Part shown: one piece after another, positions 52,942-58,798 of the stretch
Layout: each line of letters opens with the position of its first letter
How positions within the stretch are numbered: position 1 is the stretch's first letter
From: Collinsella sp.
Lineage (GTDB): Bacteria > Actinomycetota > Coriobacteriia > Coriobacteriales > Coriobacteriaceae
Direction of reading: 5' to 3'
NCBI GenBank assembly: GCA_018382295.1
Contig: JAGZQF010000006.1
Span: 1 to 58,798, forward strand
DNA: 58,798 nt
Made by a program: the position numbers and the translations under genes
Notes under the pieces: generated by a model
The model's database searches: none
What the model was told of the DNA's origin: nothing
Seen by the model: only the letters and a program-made list of their open reading frames with translations

Positions 52942-54288
52942 ATGGAACACGACCTCACACGCGGTAATGTCCTCAAGACCATCGCGGTCTTCGCCCTGCC
53001 CTATATGCTCTCGTACTTTTTGCAGATGCTCTACGGCATGGCCGACCTGTACATGATGGGGCAGTTTAGCGGCGCTGCCGGCATCACCGCCGTGGGCAAT
53101 GGCGCGCAGACGCTCTACATCATTACCGTGACGCTCGTGGGTCTGGCCATGGGAACGACCGTCATCGTCGGCCACGCCGTGGGTTCGCGTCGCTTCGATC
53201 GCGCCGAGACCGCCATCGGCAACACCATCACGCTGTTTATGGGTGTCTCGGTGGTGCTGGCTGTTGTCCTGCTTGCACTGTGCCCGCAGATCGTGGCACT
53301 CATTGGCACGCCGCCCGAGGCGGTCGAAGGCACTGCCGCCTACCTGCGTATCTGCTTTATGGGCATCCCCTTTATCGCCGCGTACAACATTCTTTCGGCC
53401 ATCTTTCGCGGGCTGGGAGATTCGCGCTCGCCCATGTACGTGATCGGCGTGGCATGCATCATCAACATCGCGCTCGATTTTCTGCTTATCGGACACATGG
53501 GGCTCGGCCCCGTGGGCGCGGCGCTCGGCACAGTGACCGCCCAGACGGCCAGCGTTGCCCTCGCGCTCGTGTGGCTCAAGAGCCGCCGCACGAACATCCA
53601 CGTTAAGCGCAGCGACCTGCGCCCCCAGCCCGAGGTGCTCGGCAGCATTCTTAAGATCGGCGTGCCCGTGGCCGTGCAGGACGGCTGCATCCAGGTGGCG
53701 TTTATGTTTATCACCGTCATCGCCAACCACCGAGGGCTCGTCGACGCCGCCGCCGTGGGCCTGGTCGAAAAGATGATCAGCTTTTTGTTCATTGTGCCGA
53801 GTTCCATGGGTGCCACCGTCAGCGCGCTCACGGCGCAAAATGCCGGTGCGGGCAAGGGCGACCGCGCGCGTCAGGTGCTCAAGGACGCCATGACGATCTC
53901 GGTGGCGTACGGCTGCCTGATCACGGTGCTGATGTGGCTGGTGGCGCCGGCGTTTATCGGCTTTTTTGCCAAGGACGCCGCAGTGGTCGCAGCCGGCACC
54001 GGCTATATGCGCAGCTATATTTTCGATGCGATCTTTGCCGGCATTCACATTTGCTTTAGCGGCTTTTTCGCCGCGTACGGCAAGAGCTACATCGGCTTTG
54101 CGCACAACGTACTGGCCGTGGCGCTCATTCGCGTACCGGGCGCATGGCTGCTGTCGAACGCCTATTCCGACACGCTGTTCCCCATGGGCATCGCTTCGCC
54201 GTGCGGGTCGATTCTGTCGGCAGTCATCTGTGTTGTCGCGTTTACCGTGCTCAACCGACGCGGGGCTTTTGACAAGTTGGCAGCGTAG
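52942..54288 (+). CDS. MATE family efflux transporter
   Basis: The 448-residue protein has 12 predicted helices in two similar halves and MATE-typical segments: LPYMLSYFLQMLYGMADLYMMGQF at the N-terminus, AIFRGLGDSRSP in the first half and QNAGAGKGDRA in the second. It would export drugs or metabolites with Na+ or H+. I start at 52942; a longer frame from 52804 crosses the promoter. The ribosome site is weak. Confidence 0.88.
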   Translation: MEHDLTRGNVLKTIAVFALPYMLSYFLQMLYGMADLYMMGQFSGAAGITAVGNGAQTLYIITVTLVGLAMGTTVIVGHAVGSRRFDRAETAIGNTITLFMGVSVVLAVVLLALCPQIVALIGTPPEAVEGTAAYLRICFMGIPFIAAYNILSAIFRGLGDSRSPMYVIGVACIINIALDFLLIGHMGLGPVGAALGTVTAQTASVALALVWLKSRRTNIHVKRSDLRPQPEVLGSILKIGVPVAVQDGCIQVAFMFITVIANHRGLVDAAAVGLVEKMISFLFIVPSSMGATVSALTAQNAGAGKGDRARQVLKDAMTISVAYGCLITVLMWLVAPAFIGFFAKDAAVVAAGTGYMRSYIFDAIFAGIHICFSGFFAAYGKSYIGFAHNVLAVALIRVPGAWLLSNAYSDTLFPMGIASPCGSILSAVICVVAFTVLNRRGAFDKLAA

Positions 54289-54382
54289 CGGGGCAACGCG
54301 AAATCGCCCTTATCGACGACATCATCAGCGACGACCCGGCGACCCAAGTGACGCGGATCGCGGTGCCGGTTGCCCCAGCAAA

Positions 54383-54426
54383 GTAAGAACCGCCCGGAAG
54401 GCATCATACTTCCGGGCGGTTCTTAC
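54383..54426. terminator. Bidirectional terminator between MATE and toxin genes
   Basis: GTAAGAACCGCCCGGAAG and its complement form an 18-bp stem with an 8-nt loop between convergent genes. Upstream, 54298-54384 holds a short coding-like frame ending at TAA (tail APVAPAK-like) that may be a gene remnant. Confidence 0.8.
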
Positions 54427-54761
54427 TAATCATCATCTAGCAACTCGAATCGATTTCTAGATATCACCAATGCGGCATAATCTTGGCTTTGGTGAAAAAC
54501 ATGGGCAATCACAACGTCCTCGTTATCGTAGTAATAAAGCATTACATAAGAATTAACGAGGCAAGCATGGTAACCAAGCACTGCAAGCTCGGGCAACTTC
54601 GATAAGCCGTAGTCAACTACACCACTTTGAAGAAGCTGGAGCTGACTACGGTATTTATCAGGAAAGTGCCGGGCGGTAAAAATACCATGCCCCAATAGAT
54701 AATCAACGATATCGTCAACTTCTTGTTCAGCTGTAGGCAGAATCTTGACGTTATAGGCCAT
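54426..54761 (-). CDS. ParE/RelE-like toxin
   Basis: The 111-residue protein has the ParE/RelE pattern: MAYNVKILPTAEQEVDDIVDYL at the N-terminus, a central Leu-rich strand and HVFHQSQDY near the C-terminus. Whether it cuts mRNA or poisons gyrase is not clear. Its ATG lies inside the end of the antitoxin gene (overlap 11 nt). Confidence 0.82.
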   Translation of the reverse strand: MAYNVKILPTAEQEVDDIVDYLLGHGIFTARHFPDKYRSQLQLLQSGVVDYGLSKLPELAVLGYHACLVNSYVMLYYYDNEDVVIAHVFHQSQDYAALVISRNRFELLDDD

Positions 54762-55020
54762 ATTTTGCCTCAAGGTCATCGAGGGCCTCAAAGGCATCAC
54801 GCGCCGTGCCGGCAGCACGCTCCCGCTCGGCCACAGCTATACGAGCCATCAGGCGAGCCTTAGCCTGTTCCTGAACCATGAGGTCGTAGTCCTCGGATCG
54901 AAGTACAACAAATTTGCTATAGCCGTTTTTTGTAACAGTCACTGGACCAGGAGTAGTTTCAACGAGCTCCGAGAATTTCGCGGTGTCCCGCATATCTTTA
55001 ATTGGAACGCAAACGGGCAT
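54751..55020 (-). CDS. Phd/YefM-type antitoxin
   Basis: The 89-residue protein begins MPVCVPIKDMRDTAKFSELVE and continues GPVTVTKNGYSKFVVLRSEDYD, the Phd/YefM DNA-binding fold, with a C-terminal helix that would cover the toxin. I start at 55020 six bases after GGAG. It should repress its own operon through the palindrome at 55034-55055. Confidence 0.85.
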   Translation of the reverse strand: MPVCVPIKDMRDTAKFSELVETTPGPVTVTKNGYSKFVVLRSEDYDLMVQEQAKARLMARIAVAERERAAGTARDAFEALDDLEAKYGL

Positions 55021-55033
55021 GTTCAACTCCAAT

Positions 55034-55055
55034 CATAATTATGTACATAATTATG
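55034..55055 (-). promoter_or_regulatory. Operator of the ParE-like module
   Basis: CATAATTATGTACATAATTATG is broken here as CATAATTATGT plus its mirror: a perfect 22-bp palindrome 14 nt before the antitoxin ATG, overlapping the likely promoter. Confidence 0.7.
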
Positions 55056-55128
55056 AAGTGTAGCTCAACTAACGAGCGTCGGCTACAGAAGATCTACCAC
55101 ACTGGAGACAGTCCTCGATATGGCGGTT

Positions 55129-55551
55129 TTACTCCTCCGGAATCGGAAACGCACGGATGAACTCTGCAGGCGAGAAGGTCTTGATGGTCGAGCGCACAAA
55201 AGCGGCGCGGTCACGCGTGATAATAAAGTCCACGCCGGCACGCTCGGCCATCGCACGGATACAGCCGTCCTCAAAGTCCGGCTCATCGGAATAGGCGGAG
55301 GCAAAACAAGCCTCTTGGTCGAGAGACTCTACCGAGTAGCTCTTAAGGCAGTCGCGCACTACCTCGCGCCCGCGCGCCTCGCCGGCCTGTTTGGTGAGAA
55401 TGTAATACGCGTCCTTGAGAGAGCAGGCCGAAACAACGCCTTCGATAAGCCCCACGTCGACGAGCCCCTTGATCGTTTGCGCCGCTGCGTGCTCCGGCCG
55501 GCCCGGAAGCACGCAATCGAGCAGAAAATTGGTATCGAGAAATGCTCTCAT
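55129..55551 (-). CDS. PIN-domain toxin (VapC-like)
   Basis: The 140-residue ribonuclease-fold protein has LDTNFLLDCVL at the N-terminus (first acidic residue Asp6), a central acidic helix, then DEPDFEDGCIRAMAERAGVDFIITRDRAAF with the other metal-binding acids. It starts within the last four bases of the antitoxin gene (ATGA). Confidence 0.85.
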   Translation of the reverse strand: MRAFLDTNFLLDCVLPGRPEHAAAQTIKGLVDVGLIEGVVSACSLKDAYYILTKQAGEARGREVVRDCLKSYSVESLDQEACFASAYSDEPDFEDGCIRAMAERAGVDFIITRDRAAFVRSTIKTFSPAEFIRAFPIPEE

Positions 55552-55940
55552 AGGTAGCGCTCCCTCGCGACGCGCTTTTCATCTTCAACCGTCATCGTAT
55601 CGAGCGGCGTTCCTTTTGGCATTTTGGCTACGATATCGAGATACTCCTGGTAGTCCTCATTCTCCGCGAGCATCTCACGGATCTCCTTCCAGGTGATCTT
55701 GGGATGCCACATCGTACCCACGTCGCGCTTGGGCTTGTCCGAGCCGCACGTCGGCTTTGCACCCCCGCGCTCCTGGGCAGCGTCATATTCCACTGCAACC
55801 GGGCTTTGATAGTCGAGCGGCACGATCTTGAACAACGGCTTGCTCCGCTTGAAGACCACAACCTCCTCGCCCTCATTGGCAACCTTTTCGGCCACCTGCG
55901 TAAGGTTTTGGCGCAGTTCCGAAAACGCGACGGTAACCAT
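55548..55940 (-). CDS. Phd/YefM-type antitoxin of the PIN module
   Basis: The 130-residue protein begins MVTVAFSELRQNLTQVAEKV and GEEVVVFKRSKPLFKIVPL, the Phd-type fold, followed by a longer C-terminus than usual that likely wraps the PIN toxin. I start at 55940 after GAGGAG. Phd-type antitoxins paired with PIN toxins are less common than VapB types. Confidence 0.82.
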   Translation of the reverse strand: MVTVAFSELRQNLTQVAEKVANEGEEVVVFKRSKPLFKIVPLDYQSPVAVEYDAAQERGGAKPTCGSDKPKRDVGTMWHPKITWKEIREMLAENEDYQEYLDIVAKMPKGTPLDTMTVEDEKRVARERYL

Positions 55941-55975
55941 AACTGCTCCTCTCAACATATATCTTCACTGCTAGG

Positions 55976-56007
55976 TATACACGTTAATGTTAATGTTAAA
56001 GTGTATA
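55976..56007 (-). promoter_or_regulatory. Operator of the PIN module
   Basis: TATACAC and GTGTATA form an inverted repeat around GTTAAT repeated nearly three times, 36 nt upstream of the antitoxin ATG. A second hairpin (56016-56038) lies just beyond. Confidence 0.55.
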
Positions 56008-56165
56008 AAACTCATCACAATGGGGCAGCCCCGTTGTGGAACCTCACTGCGGGGCCCCTTTGCTTTGTATGAATCTTCTATCGCTCCGGAACGACACCGC
56101 TCCGCAGGGTCACCCTCAGCAACCTACATGATGCAGATCATGCTGCCCGCCACCACGCCCAAATA

Positions 56166-56204
56166 AAAACCTCCCGGAAAGTATCAACCTTTCCGGGAGG
56201 TTTT
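56166..56204. terminator. Terminator of ligA
   Basis: AAAACCTCCCGGAAA and TTTCCGGGAGGTTTT form a 15-bp stem with a 9-nt loop, 20 nt after the ligA stop; the A/T ends let it work in both directions. Confidence 0.88.
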
Positions 56205-56224
56205 CTAATTTGATTATCGATGTC

Positions 56225-58453
56225 CTAAGCCTGGGGCACCTCACCAGTAGCCAAGATCTGCTCGAGTGCATCCTCGTCCAACACGGGTACGCCTAGCTGT
56301 TCGGCTTTGGTGAGCTTGGAGCCCGCCTTGGGGCCGGCGACCAGATAGCTCGTCTTCTTTGACACGCTGCCCGAAACCTTGGCGCCAAGCACCTTGAGCG
56401 CCGCGCCCGCCTCGTCGCGCGTGCGATTGACAAGCGTGCCGGTAAGCACGAAGGTCAGGCCCGCGAGTGGTTGTGCGTCGGCGAGCTCGCCCGCCACGCC
56501 AGCGTCGGCTGCGGCTTGCGCGTGTGCAGCGCCCAGGTCGACTTCGAGCGACAGGCCCGCTTGGCGCAGACGTTCCAGCACGGCAAGGTTCTCGGGCACG
56601 GCCAGGAATTGTTTGACGCTCGCCGCAATCTTGGGACCGATGCCCTCGCACTCGGCAATATCCTCTTCGCTCGCCAAGATAAGTTTGTCAATCGACAGGA
56701 ATCGCTCGGCGATGACCTCGCCCACGCTCTTGCCCACGTGGCGGATACCCAGGGCAAACAGCACGCGACCGAGCGGATGGCTCTTGGACTTGTTGAGCTC
56801 GGCGATGATTTTCTCGGCCGTCTTGAGGCCTACCGGAATGGGGTCGCCCTTCTTGACGCCCTTTTTGCTGTTGGAGCTGGCATAGGTGCGCCCCGTGTCC
56901 AGGCCTGCGATGTCGTCGACCGTGAGCTGGTAGAAGTCCGCGACATCGTGGATCAGGCCGGCGGCAATCATCTTGTCGACGATCTCGTCGCCCAGGCCGT
57001 CGACGTCCATGCAGCCGCGACTCACCCAATGGAGCAGGCGCTCCTTGAGCTGCGCGGGGCAGTCGATGGACACGCAGCGGTAGGCAACCTCGCCGTCCTC
57101 GTGGACCACGGGGCTGCCGCACACGGGGCAGACCTCGGGCATGTGCCAGTCGACCGAATCGGCCGGGCGCTTGTCGAGCACCGGCCCCACGACCTCGGGG
57201 ATCACGTCACCCGCCTTGTGCACGATGATGGTGTCGCCCTCGCGCACGTTTTTGCGACGGATCTCGTCGATATTGTGCAGCGTGGCGCGCGCGATGGTGG
57301 AGCCGGCAACCGTCACTGGGTCGAACTCGGCGACCGGCGTGAGCACACCGGTGCGGCCCACCTGGATGCGGATTTCGCGCAGGACGGTCTGCTTTTCCTC
57401 GGGCGGGAACTTAAAGGCAATGGCCCAGCGCGGCGCGCGGGCGGTAAAGCCCAGGTCGAGCTGCTGCTGAAAGCTATCGACCTTTACGACCACGCCGTCG
57501 ATGTCGTAATCGAGGTCATCGCGGTGCTCGAGCGCCTGGGCGCAGAACTCGTGGACCTCGGCCGGCGTGGCGCAACGTGCCACGTTGGGGTTGACGCTAA
57601 AGCCGGCGCTACGCAGCCAATCGAGGAACTCGCGCTGGCTGTGGACGTGCAGCGGATCGGTATCGGCGATGGCGTAGATAAAGGTGGCCAAATCGCGACG
57701 CGCCGTGACCTTGGGGTCCTTTTGGCGCAGGCTGCCGGCAGCGGCGTTGCGCGGGTTGGCAAAGGGGTCGCGGCCCTCGACATCGGCCTCTTCATTCAGG
57801 CGCACAAAGCTGCCCTTGGGCATGTAGACCTCGCCGCGTACCTCGATGGTACGCTCGCGGTCGGCGCCCATGTGGGCGAGCGCCGGCTCGGACAGGTGCA
57901 TGGGCACATCCTTGATGGTGCGCACGTTGAGCGACACGTCCTCGCCCGTAGTGCCATCGCCGCGCGTGGCAGCGCGCACAAAGGTGCCGTTTTGGTAGGT
58001 AAGCGCCACGCCCAGACCGTCGATCTTAAGCTCGCAGGTATAGGTGACGCTGCCGGCACCGAGCGCATCCTCGGCGCGCTGGAGCCACGCGTCGAGCTCG
58101 TCCAGATCCATGGCATCGTCCATGGAATACATGCGTGCCATGTGCGTGACCGGCGTAAACTGCTCGCTCACGTAGCCGCCCACGCGCTGGGTATAGCTAT
58201 CGGGCGTCACCAGGTCAGGGTAGGTGGCCTCGATTTCCTGCAGCTCAACGAGCATTTTGTCAAAGGCGGCGTCCGTGATCTCGGGCGCATCGAGCATGTA
58301 GTAGCGATAGGCGTGGTAATCGAGCTCGTGGCGCAGCTCGGCCGCGCGCGCTGCCGCCTGGGCACGGGCATCGGTCGGTGCGGTGGCTTCCGCGGTCGCG
58401 GGTGTTTCGGTATCGATGTCCACGCCGTCACCAAACAGGCTCGATTGCTCCAT
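56225..58453 (-). CDS. ligA: NAD-dependent DNA ligase
   Basis: It seals nicks using NAD. The 742-residue chain is slightly longer than usual because of an N-terminal Ala/Thr-rich extension (about 1-40). Adenylation Lys lies in CELKIDG near 150, followed by the OB fold, the Cys4 zinc finger (CPVCGSP...CVSIDCPAQ), helix-hairpin-helix region and a C-terminal BRCT domain (LAGLTFVLTGTLVNRTRDEA). I start at 58453 after GAAGGAG; a longer frame to 58507 lacks a site. Confidence 0.97.
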   Translation of the reverse strand: MEQSSLFGDGVDIDTETPATAEATAPTDARAQAAARAAELRHELDYHAYRYYMLDAPEITDAAFDKMLVELQEIEATYPDLVTPDSYTQRVGGYVSEQFTPVTHMARMYSMDDAMDLDELDAWLQRAEDALGAGSVTYTCELKIDGLGVALTYQNGTFVRAATRGDGTTGEDVSLNVRTIKDVPMHLSEPALAHMGADRERTIEVRGEVYMPKGSFVRLNEEADVEGRDPFANPRNAAAGSLRQKDPKVTARRDLATFIYAIADTDPLHVHSQREFLDWLRSAGFSVNPNVARCATPAEVHEFCAQALEHRDDLDYDIDGVVVKVDSFQQQLDLGFTARAPRWAIAFKFPPEEKQTVLREIRIQVGRTGVLTPVAEFDPVTVAGSTIARATLHNIDEIRRKNVREGDTIIVHKAGDVIPEVVGPVLDKRPADSVDWHMPEVCPVCGSPVVHEDGEVAYRCVSIDCPAQLKERLLHWVSRGCMDVDGLGDEIVDKMIAAGLIHDVADFYQLTVDDIAGLDTGRTYASSNSKKGVKKGDPIPVGLKTAEKIIAELNKSKSHPLGRVLFALGIRHVGKSVGEVIAERFLSIDKLILASEEDIAECEGIGPKIAASVKQFLAVPENLAVLERLRQAGLSLEVDLGAAHAQAAADAGVAGELADAQPLAGLTFVLTGTLVNRTRDEAGAALKVLGAKVSGSVSKKTSYLVAGPKAGSKLTKAEQLGVPVLDEDALEQILATGEVPQA

Positions 58454-58798
58454 AGCGGCACTCCTTCGCTCGATTTCAAACGGATACAAGAGTACCACCG
58501 GTCGCAACGGGGTCGAATAGCGGTCTCAAACCGCACCGAATCGGCAGCCGCCAGACTGGGGTGGACAGTTAGTTCAGATACGTATAAATCCTAGAGCTGG
58601 ATTAGACACGAACACCCCTGTTTCAACTAATTTGGGCTCCCTGAGACCATGTAAACGTCCCGCTCGCCCTCCCAAACACCCATTCAAACCCCATCCCAAT
58701 GGTAGCGCGCAGAGATGTGGTGTAAGAGGCGGGGCATGCCCCGCCTCTTCTCTTTCTTGAAAGGGAGGGGACACCGCCTAGAATTCGTCGTTGGAGTA
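58454..58798. other. Right-edge intergenic region with a 26-bp palindrome
   Basis: No gene is recognised here. AAGAGGCGGGGCA and TGCCCCGCCTCTT at 58724-58749 form a perfect palindrome followed by a T/C-rich run, probably the terminator of a gene beyond the window or a plus-strand structure. Confidence 0.5.

Noticed and set aside
54298..54384. Short coding-like frame after the MATE gene
   Set aside because: No start codon or ribosome site; at most a remnant of a lost gene.
58574..58774. 66-codon frame at the right edge
   Set aside because: It spans the perfect terminator-like palindrome and resembles no protein.

Overview
The window is a GC-rich, gene-dense bacterial chromosome segment. Its gene content (type III glutamine synthetase, split cobalamin methionine synthase, MoaC-MobB fusion, sortase-assembled pilus, abundant ABC exporters) and codon use fit a gut Coriobacteriia member, most likely Collinsella or a close relative. 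The species call is inference from protein character; no database search was possible.

Layout. 1-900: tRNA-Glu followed by a partly duplicated tRNA 3' end with its terminator, then a 29-bp-arm inverted-repeat element. 887-9103: glutamine synthetase (minus), then the methionine/one-carbon operon metF, reactivation-domain protein, metH, then a UPF0210 protein. 9104-10766: a nested palindromic element, a methyltransferase and a YhbY RNA-binding protein. 10836-13835: a 999-aa STAND/BTAD regulator. 14284-18155 (minus): rplM-rpsI, then glmM, crr and nagB (amino-sugar interconversion and PTS signalling). 18350-20624: patatin-like lipase, tmRNA with T-arm scars beside it, small conserved protein. 20689-26758 (minus): P1B metal ATPase with a small membrane-anchored partner and an ABC exporter-fold pair, divergent from an AraC regulator. 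27943-33158 (minus): DUF4143 ATPase with a striking upstream palindrome, second nested palindromic element, gatCAB.

33504-41968 (minus) is a sortase-dependent pilus locus: a beta-helix tip adhesin with a G9 homopolymer just after its signal peptide, two pilin subunits, and a class C sortase. A candidate type I toxin-antitoxin module (50-aa membrane/basic peptide plus convergent small RNA) sits between the pilin and the sortase.

42493-48743 (minus): HAD phosphatase, MFS transporter, moaA and a moaC-mobB fusion, and a Vsr/DUF559-like protein. 48959-54288: a heterodimeric ABC exporter with one degenerate ATP site, divergent from a MATE exporter that has a MerR-type promoter. 54426-58453 (minus): two toxin-antitoxin pairs (Phd/ParE-like and Phd/PIN) with palindromic operators, then ligA.

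The least explained part is the non-coding fraction. Two nested three-level palindromes at 9122-9255 and 29511-29653 share a core, while their stems differ with full compensation. Two REP-like families (eight clear copies plus one variant) lie just 3' of minus-strand genes, also with compensatory stem changes. These look like selected structures and are the best candidates for an undescribed system.
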